From: Hemicentrotus pulcherrimus
Lineage: Eukaryota; Echinodermata; Echinoidea; Camarodonta; Strongylocentrotidae
Assembly: GCA_003118195.1 (NCBI GenBank)
Contig: BEXV01000417.1
Span: forward strand, 72,766 to 136,765
Length of the DNA: 64,000 bases
Direction of reading: 5' to 3'
The position numbers were made by a program, and so were the translations under genes. The notes under the pieces were generated by a model. The model saw only the letters and a list, made by a program, of their open reading frames with translations, did no database searches and had not been told where the DNA came from. Shown piece by piece: positions 46,239-58,998 of this stretch. How positions within the stretch are numbered: the stretch's first letter is position 1; each line of letters starts with the position of its first letter.

Positions 46239-48935
46239 GAACATTGATTTGAATTTGAAAATTTGACTGAAATTGGTTAAGAACATACCTGCCGCTCGTT
46301 AAAAATCACCGAAATCATGAATATGGTGATTGAAATTATAAGCAAAGGTATAGATGATATTACGTAAACCCCGGAAGGAATTTAGTCGTCAGTAAGAAAT
46401 ATAATCTACATGTAAAATGAGACGACTTTAGAATTAGGATATATTTTTGAAAATGTGGCTTAGGGTATATTATTCTCCTCTATACGTGATAGACAAAATG
46501 CAGAATATAGGCCCACCTCTGATACAATAGGGACATCTTTATCGAAATGGTTTGTTATGATTATTGGTTATTGCCTTGAATATTATAAAACGATTGTGTG
46601 GAGCTACATATAAAATAATATAAAAATACAGTTCAATATTATATAATTTAATTTAATTGATTATGCGGAACATAACAAAACTGATTGAAAAACTGGCGGT
46701 TTTTACGCAAAAAGGGGGAATATTTGCTTCTTTGATGTTTTCTTGTGATCTTTAACATTTTGATGTCTCAAACAATTTGTACGGACATTTCGTCATAGCT
46801 CAAAAATGATAGTAAAGTCTACAGTGTGTTATTGTATGAGAATTTGTGTATAATCTTCAGAATTACTATTGCCATACAGGGTTAATCCGGATTATTGCTC
46901 ATTAACATGCATTGACACAATCAAACGACCTTCTTTAGAGGATTATTCGGTAAAATTAAGGCAGACAAATTTGCCAATCATTCTAAGAAGATTTTACCTC
47001 ATTTGTGACATGTTTCCATTCCCTTGTGGATTATCAAATCTGTATAGGTGGGTGTGAATTGAGACGTGGGCTACTGTAATCCAAGGTTAAGTAACGTAAC
47101 AGCGGTTGAAAAGTATTATGAGAGATAATTGCTTGACAGATTGACAGGAGGCAGTGCCATAAACATGATGAATTGAATGATTACGGGGCCTGAAGAATAC
47201 TACTAACATAATATCAAGATAACATTAAAAATACTGTTATTCCACTTTTCATTCTCAAGCTAAACAAACAAATTGAGAAATTACAGGCCTCAATTTCTTG
47301 TTATTAAGTCCCTTGCCAACCAACGTATGGTAGAGGGTACCTCCAATTCCTTAATAAAACATATCAATTGTTATTGCTGTGTTGTTGTCCAAGTAAAACA
47401 AATTACTCGATCAGATACCTAATATTCGAAAAAGAAAGATCACGTAGGTAAATAAAATTCAGCGAATATGAATTCCAACTCTATTAACTCACCTACATAA
47501 TATTTGAAATCAGATTGTATCTAGTATGTTCAGGGAGCTGTAAAGCAGCTAATGGCCAGAACAGAAATATTTTTACTAGGGCCTAAATATTTCGGAGAGC
47601 TCAGCACTACCTAACGATTTCTATTTTAGTAATAATTTAGGGTATGGGAATAGCTATATCTGTATTGACTCAGACAAGGCTATACTAGAAATAACTACAA
47701 ACATGCTCGCAGCTATTTATGAAAGTACGACTAGTGGGAGGTAGAAGCAGGGATTTAAACTCTCATATCCCTGGTACAAGGTGCTCTGTGGACCGCATAC
47801 GATCGTTAAGATGTGTTTTGGGCTTTGGGCTTGATATAGAAGAAACCAGAGAGGTGACAGGAATCGCCTGCAGACGGCTAAGCTGAAAATGAAACATTTT
47901 CTTAAAATTATTTCCAGCGCCTAAATTGTTTATTGTACTCTTAAATCCCCTGTCAGAAGAATGTTAATATATTCTGTGTACCCCGGGCTGCATGTATATG
48001 CTGGATTTCGGGCATTTCAAAGGTTTGCCAACCAACAGGGAAAAGTATTATAGGTCTAATACCACTTACACGTTCGAGAGTTGTGAATAGACGTGTTCTA
48101 AGTAATCTGCTACAAAAACACATTTTTATTTAGCAAATACATGTAAAATGGAACAAAGTGTAAATATATTTTTTTGCTGCCAAGTAATGGTTTTTCTTGC
48201 TCCCAAATAATGGTTCTTAATCAATAGCTTTTCTTTTTTATTTGACTTTTAAAAAAGCTCCTATAAAATTTATCTGTCAAATGTTTATCCATAACTTATG
48301 TAAATAATATTAGGCACTTTCCAAATGATATTCAAAACCTGAGCTCAAATTAACCGTCCGTATGTTATAGGCATGCATGAAGCACAATAAACCATAAATA
48401 ATTGTATTCGATTCAGTGTAAATAAAAAAGGGGGAATGGGCAACGCATACAAAGAACATCCCCTCCCTTTTCATACCGTAGTGTCACGATTGAATTGTAT
48501 AACAACTGCCAACAACCCATTTCTGGCTGACTTGCCATTTATTCCTATTGATACAACAACAACAAAATGAAAGAAAATACAGTTTAGCCTGCTGGGCGTT
48601 AGATGTGCGCTGACGAGGTGTTTTGAACTTCAGTTGACTCCTAACCATGATGCTACGTTTTCTTTCTAGTGTATCTCATTCCAGGTTCAGTCTTGGAATC
48701 AATTCAATAGCCGTGCTGGCTTGGCTCGATCTCCAGGCGTAAACGTTTAACAAATTCTATAGCAATATTTTCGAAAGAATCGTGCAGAGCGTGTTTATTT
48801 GCTTTTCGTGAATGATATGAATATTATAAGACACATGTTTGGCAAAAGAACTTACTCGTGAGTTAATGTAATTTGATTATCTCAAACGATTCTCTGGTTA
48901 GTTAAATCAATGAAACTTCACTCTTAAAAGTTAAG

Positions 48936-49020
48936 TAAAATTTTACCCAATGATTGATTAAGATGTAACATGTGTGTTGGGTAAAATATTACCCAATATT
49001 GGGTAAATTTTACCCAATTT
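48936..49020. repeat. Inverted-repeat cluster of TTGGGTAA / TTACCCAA
   Basis: ATTTTACCCAA near 48940, then TTGGGTAA (48977-48984) with TTACCCAA (48989-48996), then ATTGGGTAAA (48998-49007) with TTTACCCAAT (49009-49018). Likely the core of a palindromic non-autonomous element. Its outer ends are unclear. Confidence 0.65.
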
Positions 49021-50139
49021 GGGTTTCATTTCACCTAATTTTAGATCGATTTTGCACAACTTTTTTGTGTTAGTGTTCGAATAATCTTAGATATTCTCAC
49101 TGGAGATTATGTACGTAGACTCGATCTTAAGTGTTGCTGTGCTTCATGATTATGCATGTACATCTAAATCGAATATTAATATTGTTGACTGCAAGGACAG
49201 TACTGTTTTGGTCTTCTGTGAGCGTTGTTTTTCACTCGATTAATGAAAGATTTAATAATTATTTCGAAGTCTCAGCTTTTGATTGACAACTCATGTCATT
49301 TTGTTCATTCTGATAATAACCAGGATGGTGCACCCAAAACCTCGATTACAATATGCAGAACTAGCATATACCCTAACTGCCTCCTATCTCGCCTATATTT
49401 GACAAAATTTAATGCATCGTCATGACATCGCCATCTCAGCAACGTGATAGAGACAGGGAGAGCATTGATCATGCTGATAGTGTATTTAGTACGTGGGACG
49501 TACGTTCGTATTCTAATTTTACAGGTACATATAAATTTTGACAACTATTTAGAATAGCTTACCCACTACATGGTATATAATTATGGAGATAGATGAGGGT
49601 AAGAAAATGGTACATGTGTGTCATCAAAATGCTCAATAATAGAATATGATATTTTTATCTACAAGATTTAGGGATAACCCCGAACAATGGGGGCCATTTT
49701 AGATGGCGTACTCGTTCAGAATCCAACAAAGGGTAAAAAGTGTTTAGTAAAACTAATCGTTCCACATCATTTGTTGCCAAATGAACCGCATGCATATGTA
49801 GCATGAATGACTCTGCTACCTATAAACCAAAGCTCTGACACTCGTTAGTATCTATTAAAAGAAATCCTTTCAAATTTGACGATTTTACAGTGGGGATTAA
49901 GGTCTGGTGTCACTCCGAGAGAAGTATTCATTTTTGTATTTAACAGCTAGATAGAATACATCGTATAATTTCTTCTTGGTATTTTCGTTGTTGAGATGTT
50001 TTCGTTTGGTGCCATTTGCGCCTATAAATCAAGGAACCAATCATACTTGTGGTATGTGTGTCTGGGTCACTTTTTGACTTTTAAGCAATAGGCACACCAC
50101 AGGTCAAATACGTCATCAGACAATACCTTTCTCTTCCCA

Positions 50140-50173
50140 CACCCCCCACCCCCTCTCTCTCTCTCTCTCTCTC
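50140..50173. repeat. CT microsatellite
   Basis: Short C-rich then CT dinucleotide run. Confidence 0.85.
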
Positions 50174-53100
50174 TGCTATTCTCAGCTTTGCCTTTAGTAA
50201 TGTGTTTTGTTAATGTACAGCTGCAAATCCAGGATGATGCACAGGAAAACGAACCAAAAATTGTTAACGAGAAGCACTGAGGAACAAAAGAGATGCAAGA
50301 GTATATACTACAGATGACTGCAAGAAACCACAACATAAAAGAACCTCTTGGTCACGGCGAACGTTAACGATACCACAAGGGCTTCCGGAATGCTAATTAT
50401 ACCCTCCATCTTTCAATCATACCATCATCACCCCCATTACTTTTAAAAATGGCAGACATCATATGGACTTTATAAGCCGAAAATAGAATGTAGTGCATAT
50501 CTTTAAAAAGACAACGAAGCGACCAAGACCAAGAGATTCATCATTAATTCATCTACACTTTCGGTTTGGTAAAGAGAGCAACAGATGAGGCATCTACATG
50601 CTTCGTGTGAACGGCACCATGGTAACGTTTAATTATGAACGTGATTAACGTTCATCTTTTAATTTAGGAGGCATGTAGCTGTAGTTGTCATGATTTTGTT
50701 TGCCGAGTTGTGGGGTATAATGCTTATGATGGTTGACAAAATCTTCGTGATCGTAGAAATGTATATTATCAGATTATGAGTGATTTGTAAAGTAAGCCTA
50801 CGGGCTCGAAACAAAATATTTCTTCACAAATCACATTGGTCTTATTTTCAGGTTTTGTTCTTTCTCTCTTTCTTATTCCAACAGGGCGTCTCAAAGTTTG
50901 CAAGACATATTAATCGCCATGTTAGCTCCATGCTCACAATACAACAAACATGTATTCAGATTAGGGTACATTACATTGTTTATCATAGTCCACAGCTTGA
51001 CGAAGACGTATTTGAACTTGACGTGGGTGCATCACAACAACAGAGTGCAATATTGTACGAAACAGCAAACATGCACTCGCAATCTTCTAGCATATTTTCT
51101 TTCCAAATTCTTCACCCAATATATCGGCAGCAATGAAACAATGGGTTGTTGCTCGGGTCGTTGCCCGTGTCCCACCCACAAAACCTCGTGCCAACCCAAC
51201 CCTGTAACCATGATCAAACATCATCAATATAGCGTAGACATGATACTTTGAGAGTTCAAACACACATTGACAAAGAAACCCCTAATCAAGAAGACAGTAA
51301 CTCAACATTAATCCGTGCCAGAAGACTCTTCTCTTACACGGTGAGCCGGGTGAGCAAACATCTTCAACCAGTCATGCAAACAGAGGAACATGGGTAATAA
51401 TTATTCACGATATTGAAGAAAAAAAAAAGAACCGACCTCAGGCATATAAGTTTGAATACGGTAGCTATTCTCAACTGTTAGCAACATTCCTTGGTATCCA
51501 TATATCACGTAATTCATTTATTTTCGGTAGTTTTACACATTTTTTGCACCTTTGTTTGTGTATATTAAACAAACAATTTGAAGATACCTCACTGCATAGG
51601 TGAACGCTCTTTGACTGATGATATTAGAAACAAGTTTTATTGTGAAAGAGATACATAACTAAATCTTTTGTTTTGTGTCTGTTTCATATTTCTCTTTCTT
51701 CCTCCCTTTATATTTCAGACTTTCTTTGTTTTATTTTGTTGTTATACTCGTTCCCATAAAAGGGTTTAATATATACCTTGACAAAGTGAAAATCGTTATG
51801 GTAACTAAATAATGAAGTAGGTACCAACCATAGCCCTATGCAGATTGTGAAATACAATTTCATGCTGATGCCACGACCCTCGTTCAAATGGACCCGTTAA
51901 CACCACGGTACAATCATCGCTGGGGTAGAAAGTGCTCCGCAACTTCAACCTTACCCTCGTGATATTGGTATAAAAAAATCATTAGATTGGTGAAAATCGC
52001 GACGTCTGGTCCATAGTGTAAATGTTCCTCTCATGTTCATGGGTCAATAAGATGAATGATGTAAGGGTCACGTTCATTAGCTATCCGTGGCCGTGTACCC
52101 TTCTCCATCTCATCCTCTATTGCTCGGCGTGTCTCTGATAACGATATGGGAATTAGGATCAAACGAGCACCGGCCCCTTATTGCTCATGTACAGGGAACA
52201 TGAAGAAGGAAGGAAGAAGACGTCACGAAGACGTGACGAAGGAGACGGAGGAGACGTAGGAGAATTTATTATGAAAAGGAAGTTCCGATTTTGTGAAGGA
52301 CTTGTGACCAAGAAGCCGCTGCTCTGTATTATTATGATGACTATTATGGAGTACACAGTATTTGAACTGTAATTAGCATGATTAATTGGAAGCGAGGGTG
52401 GACTGCGACGGAGACGTAACCCTAAGGGAAATATAGGGCATCGGCTCAGGTCTGCCTTAAGTGACTTTAATATTGCCTTGATTTGGGGGTGGATATCTTT
52501 AATGTAGGTGCTCATAAAACCAAGAACAATCAGACGAATGGGTTTATGGTTCGTTGTTTCGTGGATACGACAAAATGAAATTAAACAGACAGAATGAGTA
52601 ATACATTAAAAGGAGAAGAAATGTGAACCAATACACAGGTCTAGTACGGGATTTTATCATATAATCCCACGATGGAAAGATTCAATCAACTAACAAAATA
52701 CATGTATTCAGTGAAATCTTAAATGCGACACTTTATATATAAAAATATCACAATTTTGCGAAATAGAGAGAAGTCTGTCGCCAATTACAATTCATTATTT
52801 GAATATGTTAACCGATGATGTTGCAAATATAATCATTCTAGTCTAGAATTTGATATAATCATTATTTTGGCTTGCTTTTACGCGCAAACCAGATAAATAA
52901 GAATAAATGTACTTTACATCCAGTATCGTCACTTCAATATCCGCTAAACCAAAGCCATCTCGCATTGTACCAATTTTTGTACTTCGCTCCTGTTAATCTC
53001 TTCCCTTTAAAGATTCTTGTTTCCCCCCTTACGTCTTTCAATGACCGCTCGAATCTCACTGTCGTGTTACAGACCAGCAGCTTGTTGAGACGGCAGGTGA

Positions 53101-54322
53101 ATCCATGACCGAGAGTTCAACGCCAAAATGAAAACAACAGATGATACGATGATGCTAAATGCCTCAACTCTCGATGACTTCTCGGTCATTAATTCATAAA
53201 CGACTGTAAGCTTTGACAGAGTGTTATATGATAGACGGAATGGTGCCGAGTTGTCCTGCAAGTATAATGACCCATTGGACGTTGAGATGGCCGTACAGTC
53301 TTTGCTACAAACTATATTAACAAGTAGGTGGAACATCTCTGCCTACTGTCCTACGTAACAGTCGTGGTTTCGTCTTCATTTTCATTTCCTCACCACTGAA
53401 ACAAAAACAATTTTACGACTTCAGTTCACGACTCGTCGTAAAATGTAAGTAATTGCTGAGAAGTTTACTTGAAGTTAAATCGTTAAACTTTTTGTTGTAG
53501 CAGGCATGGCTCGATAAAGCAGACAATGTGTAATCATGGCTTAGAGCATCCTTTCTTGCATCTTTCAGGTTTCATGAATACCCCGAAAGAAATTGGAACA
53601 AACAGTATCCTTGTAAAACACAGACGAGGACGTTATCTGCTTTAGCAAAGTGAAATATGAGATGCTCTAACTTCTCAATAATCCCCTTCAACTTGGCGAA
53701 ACCGTAATACCATGTTTTTTTCGTGGATTTAGGATAGACGGAAATCCAAATATGCGAGAGCCTCTCTCGACAACTGCACCATATACTCTGCCATTAGGTG
53801 TATAATGCATCATACATTAGTGGTTATATTGTAGGGACGTTTACTTCGGAAATTGATAGAAATTGGTTGCAAACTCGGGACGGAGTAGGTGCGTGAATTC
53901 GTAAAATTAGTTCAATTAAAGTGGGCTCAATGTACTGATGGAGTGATGGATGCATTTGGTAGTAAATTAGACCATGAGTATTGTATCTGCGTTTCGGGAA
54001 ACACAGTGCATGGGCTCTTACACAAACCTATTGTGCTATTGTTGATATACTAGAAATGACTGAAGTCGTAAAATTAAGTCCCTCGGAGAGAACTTTAAGT
54101 CGTCGGTCCTCTGATTGCTTTCTTTCTTACAAGCATCATATGCTTTCTAAGCAGTCAGGTAAAACAAACCGTCAAACACTGTCCTAAATACAGACCTACA
54201 TGTTCATTTCAGCGATACCAAATTAAAGTTATCTCTGCCATGAAAAATGAGGGAATAAGATTTGTTTTAAATCAAACTAAAAATGTAATAGGACTACTTC
54301 GAATCTGGATAGATGTGTATTT

Positions 54323-54323
54323 N
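54323..54323. other. Single undetermined base at a duplication border
   Basis: One N directly before copy 1 of the 1.65 kb duplication. Probably a contig join. Confidence 0.9.
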
Positions 54324-55943
54324 ATCGTCGACGAGAATAGAGTAACTTTTTTGTTGTTGTATTGTGTCCACAAATTTATCGACAGTCTCTTTTCAACACG
54401 TAATCTATTTGTTTATCGCTACTTACACTTTAAATACAGGTTCCTGTCGGAAAAAACTACACCCTTCCGAGTCGCTCATGTACAGCCACCCCTCCCCCAC
54501 TACCACCCCTTTCCCCGCGCCTTTCCTCCTTTGACTATCGTTTCAAGCCATTTTGTCCATGGGTAAGAAATATTTCAGTACGTATATGTCTATGCATTAT
54601 CCTGTAAGGTCTCAATGTACAAGCAATACGTGTGAGTAATTTGTTTAGAAATAAAAGTAACTATTCCGCCCACTTTATTTTGTTTGAAATGTGCCGTTTG
54701 CCTTGGACTCATTTGACGTAAATGCTTAATACTTGCCTCATGATAATCACGTAGAGGCTTGGTTACAGCCTTGATTGTAATGAATTTAACTTACATATTG
54801 CTGTGAATGTTGTCAATGAATTATGTAGCTAGATTACATCACCACATTTTATAAGCCTCTGCAGATTACCGTTTTCATACGATGTTCTAATTACTACATA
54901 ATTAAGTAGAACAGGGAAATGGCAAAATTATCTCAATGAAAGGTAAACGAGCGGAAATAGAGACTGGGAAGAAAAATATATGAAGGAAATGTAGAAGGAG
55001 ATGATAAAGAAGAAGGAGAAGCAAAAACGAGAATACTAGAGGTGGAGAAAGCTGCAAGGACATGCCGGCTTCAAGAAAAGCAGTGCGCTATTTAAGAATA
55101 ATAAAGATGAATTAAATCAGTTAAGGAAGGGAATGAATAATACCAAGAAGTTAATACTACATGAAGAATAATGAAAAAGCACGTAAATATCGGATACACG
55201 TTCATTGTTATGCTGAAAATAGCGAGCTGATTAATTAACACTACAAGTATTTTTTACATTTGTATGTGCGTGATGAAATTGGTATAGCTAAAATATGGAA
55301 AGATAAAATCCTTTGTGTTTTTGTTTGATTTCAATTTTGCTTTGAAATTGACAACCTTGGTTTAAGTCATTACAAAATCTACAATTCAATAAAAAGGGCA
55401 AACAAGACTTTAGTTTTAAATGTGAACTGCATTGGTCATTCAATCTTCATGATTCGTGTTTATACATTATTGTTCATTCAGCATTGACATTTTTCTCCTG
55501 CTTCTTCAGATTTCCCTTCATAGGTATGTATTACCTTTCAATTATTTTCCTTTAAGGAAAAAAAACCACACAAAACAACATGTCTGACATTGTTCCTATT
55601 ATAGATTGCCACTAATTGCTTTCCGACGAGGGTTGTGTGCACGAAACATTTATTCACTTATTAGTGGCATTAATTCATCAGCCCTCTCCCCCGTACCCTC
55701 TTCCGTCCGTCTGTCTTCCTCGTGTAGCCCGGTGTGTGGTATAATGTCTCTCTCGTGATCGTCTATAAACGGTTATAGTCTGACAGAGAATATACGATGT
55801 CGGGGTACCTGCGGCGAGAATAATGATCACCACTAATGTGACAATTTCCTGACAGTCTGCCCCAACATGTTAATAATTATTCCCAAAATGGCTGGTTTTT
55901 GATGGTTTTGTCAAGCTGTCATTCTTGCCCCCTTTCTATTCCT

Positions 55944-55976
<33 letters not shown>
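54324..55976 (+). repeat. 1.65 kb direct duplication, copy 1
   Basis: Matches 58999-60650 almost perfectly. I find only a few differences (for example GGGTAAG vs GGGAAAG near 54562, CACCACATT vs CACCAAATT near 54841, one missing base near 54859 and TCTGCCCC vs TCTTCCCC near 55857). Homology ends inside a CT tract. No gene is recognised in it. Confidence 0.93.
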
Positions 55977-56031
55977 ACACATACTCTCTCTCTCTCTCTC
56001 TCTCTCCCCCTCTCTTTCTCTCTCTACCCCT
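55935..56031. repeat. CT-rich microsatellite
   Basis: CT dinucleotides with a CACACATA interruption; marks the right border of duplication copy 1. Confidence 0.9.
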
Positions 56032-57858
56032 CCTTCATAGTATAACCTCTATATATCTAAACTGTATAATTTATTCACATACACAGTGATAATATAACCA
56101 ATTAGGAATTAATCACTCAGCGTTAATGTCAATAATATTAACCAAGAAAGTAATTACAATGTTACGTAATTTCAAGATTTCGCTTCCTTGAGTTGACTGC
56201 TTCACAGGTCTTGAGTCACGTTCTAGAAATGATTGCAGGTATCAATGCACCTGACTAATTACTACTAATTAGTATGATTAGTTTCTATGACAGGTGTAGA
56301 CATCGCATTATGTATCACTGGGTTGAAAGTACTATTATATAAGACATAACACCTTGTATATCACCTGTAGGGAGGATTAACCAAGGCTGAGAGTGGTTAC
56401 AAAATGACTGTCAGTATAATTTGTAATACATTCGTTTTAATATCTATTTGGCCATCTGTCTTTTTGTCGAATTCTTCCTTTCATTAAAGAAGCACGAAAC
56501 TAAAATGTGATTCACTAAAACAATAAGGTTTGTATTGTTTGCATCTTTCAATCTGAATGAAGAGTAGTTTACAGAAATTTTTAACATTTACAAATTGTCA
56601 TCGCAAAATAAATCTTGCAAAACAAATATTTCTATAATAAGGGAAAGTGGTTTTTTAAAAAAATCTCAAGATGCGCCTAAGTTGAATTTTATATCATGAC
56701 GCCATTTCCTCATCCGACCACCTCTCCATCGCTTTTTTTCGACGTCCCAATTTGAGAAATATCGAATAAAGTTATGAACGTAATTCAAAATGAAACCTAC
56801 TCAGACAATGTAGACTAAGGACTCTAGGAATACATTTTGTATCTGTTATTTACATTTTCGCACCTGGCAGACAGTGGAACATACGAAGACTATTTACAGC
56901 ACGGTATACTTGTTTGACTGCTGTTTGGCTTATAGGATATAGCTACCTACCCTAAGTAATGGTATGCTGACAAGTGAAGGTGAACGTAACTCAATACCAC
57001 ACAACACAAAACATTCATTATAGCAACTGCTCCCCTTCAAAGGGGTTACAACGTGTTGGGCTTGTTTCCACCATGAAATACCAGCATGAACTACAAGAAA
57101 ACATTGGGTCATAAAATTACTTCGTTTACGTGCCCAGACATAAACTTATGTTAACTTGTTTTGTGGTCTAAGTTGAAAACCATGAAATCACATAGCCTCG
57201 GGTGAGCGAAAGATTGCCTTTTAAATGTGTGTAAATGATACTAAACAAAATGCAAATTTATATTTTCTGATAACAAACACAAGACCGGTCCCTGCATAAA
57301 TGTAGCAGAACAAAAGAAAACTAGGAGTCAAGATTCTTTTTTGGTTTAAACTGAGAAAGTATGAATATATTATTCGCTAATTTTGTTTCGGACAATTTCC
57401 CTTTACCAATATTATTGTTTTAGCCAAGGTCTTTTATCTACATGTAGCAATCGAAATGCACTGGTAAAGTGGTATGATGCCACATCGTATTTTAGGTACT
57501 TTCAAGGCATTTTTAAAAATATTTCGTTGTGTGTATTTTGTTGTTGTTTTTTATTCACGTTATTTAGCTCAGTACTAGAATCCACTGAATCTAACATCAA
57601 TATTAAACCAGGGGTGGATACAGGATTTGTACAAAGGGCCAAACTTGTACATTTCACAATTAAGGGGTCATTTTTTAGGTATGCCGACTTGGGGTTTCAA
57701 AGGTGGGGGCGCAGGACGGTAGCGCCCCTAAATATAAGGCTTAGTGTGCCACTAGATTGAACTGTCGAGAACAAATAAAATGGAATGACATGAAATATTT
57801 GTAATGAAATAACACGAAATGAAATGACTTATGAAAGAATGCGTGAAGCTTGACTTAC

Positions 57859-57920
57859 TTTGCAAAGCAGAGATCTGCACACACTGTGATGACTAAGGTT
57901 AGAATGGTCCCGAGCAACAT
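57859..57920 (-). CDS. EGFL6/NPNT: Exon 1: initiator Met and signal peptide of the EGFL6/NPNT-like protein
   Basis: The exon encodes residues 1-20 plus two bases of codon 21. The peptide begins M-L-L-G-T-I-L, has a hydrophobic core (L-T-L-V-I-T-V) and ends C-F-A, a good -3/-1 signal-peptidase context, so the protein should enter the secretory pathway. The donor is AAA|GTAAGT. It leaves phase 2, exactly what the acceptor of the exon at 31069-31265 needs; the joined codon is Lys. Reading upstream in frame there is a TAA about 20 codons before this ATG and no other ATG between, which supports the start. Weak points: the exon is short, lies 26.6 kb from exon 2, and sits between two copies of a 1.65 kb duplication, so transcript evidence would be valuable. 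The 5'UTR continues to the right of 57920; its end cannot be seen. Confidence 0.75.
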
Positions 57921-58616
57921 GATGATTTGGGGCTTGGCCCTCTGGAAGGCACTGTATGATTTATTGAACAATGTTCTTTACAGACCTCAAAACATGAGGT
58001 TGGTGAGGCCAACCTCTGCTCCTATATCAGTAGATTTCTGGTCGAAAATAAGACCGACGGTTTGGGGCAGGTGGGAGCCGTTAATACTCCATTGGTAAGT
58101 TTCGCTGTATCAGTCGTAGTCGTAAATTGGAGATGATCCTTGACTTGAGATTGTATGCAGCCCTATTGCGTCTCCTTGATCTGAAGTGAACAAAGTACTC
58201 CGCTTAAACGTGCGACTTCCAGTGACTGCAGCATTGGAGAGAACAATCGTCAAAACACGTTCATTGTGTCTTCCATGAGAAAAATCTTTTTTTATTCTTG
58301 AATTGTAAAAAATATTAAATAAGATGCCAACTAACGAATGATTTCTACGAGATTCCGCTCGCTGCTGGTCATCCGTCTACCCTTGACAGGAGTCTGTTTC
58401 ACTGGAGGCTTAAAAATCAAAATCCACAGTTCTTAATGTTGAATACAAATTCATCCCACATAAAAGAGAAAATCCTTTCACATGAGTAGGCAAAATGTTC
58501 TTCACATCAAGTGGATGATCAGCCGGTATGGAATTTTATGATCTCATAAGCGATCGTCAGGAGATCCCTGTGTGTTGACACATCGGCTGATAGTGAGCGA
58601 GTGGTGATGATTTCTG

Positions 58617-58795
58617 CTTCATTCATAAAACGCGTTCGTTTCGCGGGCGCACAGTGTCGTCTGCTTTTCGACGCCCGCTTTACTCACGGTAGACCAAATG
58701 CACGGAGTCACGTGATCCTGTGGCCCTCCCTCACAAGGCGAGCGGCACACAACAAAGGCGATAAGTCGTCATCACACAAATACGTTGGTTGACCC
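58617..58795. promoter_or_regulatory. CpG-dense patch with TCACGTGA, possible upstream regulatory region
   Basis: About 18 CpG in under 200 bases, in surroundings where CpG is sparse, some 0.7-0.9 kb upstream of the exon 1 ATG. It contains the palindromic E-box TCACGTGA at 58708-58715. No TATA box or initiator could be placed with confidence, so a regulatory role is inference from position and composition only. Confidence 0.3.
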
Positions 58796-58998
58796 ATCAT
58801 GTTCCCTGGCGGTAGACTGTAGTGCCCAAACAATTGGGAACATCGATTGCCTGAAACATTGATTACAATGCTCTCCTCTTATCCCCATCTACCTTAAACA
58901 TGGCTTTGTGACCGGTGGGGTTCTTTTGTTTAATCACCGATCAGAGAAAACCACATCCCCAGCAGAAAACTGGCTTATATTAACCATAAAACGCTTAC

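Larger units (their letters stand above)
31266..57858 (-). other. EGFL6/NPNT: Intron 1 (26.6 kb)
   Basis: Phase-2 intron from GTAAGT at its right end to the TTTCTAG acceptor at its left end. It contains a 675-base assembly gap, an inverted-repeat element at 36551, local duplications near 37.1/37.9 kb and 44.7/45.0 kb, a tandem array at 40.5-40.9 kb, a dispersed repeat at 43.5 kb, an inserted poly(A) end at 46.2 kb, a TTGGGTAA inverted-repeat cluster near 49 kb and one copy of the 1.65 kb duplication at 54.3 kb. The stretches 31.3-35.2, 38.3-40.4, 41-43.4, 46.3-48.9 and 49.1-54.2 kb show no recognisable gene or element beyond short simple repeats. Confidence 0.75.
1..57920 (-). other. EGFL6/NPNT: Gene body, nephronectin/EGFL6-like secreted EGF protein (5' part of gene)
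   Basis: Seven coding exons on the minus strand join in frame into a 286-codon partial protein: signal peptide, short basic linker, a Cys-rich CxYG...CCxGW segment, then five EGF-like modules in the order EGF, cbEGF, EGF, cbEGF, EGF. That order, the N-E-C-G-L-x-P-R-P-C signature of module 2 and the short odd-spaced module 3 are those of nephronectin and EGFL6. In vertebrates these are basement-membrane ligands that bind integrin alpha8beta1 through an RGD site before a C-terminal MAM domain. The RGD/linker and MAM exons are not in the window, so the gene continues beyond base 1. Invertebrates may carry one gene ancestral to both vertebrate paralogues, so I do not choose between the names. The phase-consistent joins make the model strong. 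The true transcription start and the 3' half are unknown. Confidence 0.88.

Noticed and set aside
54240..54566. 108-codon frame crossing the N at 54323, with a partner at 59026-59310
   Set aside because: Its second half is duplicated DNA, the first half is unrelated, and there is no recognisable domain.
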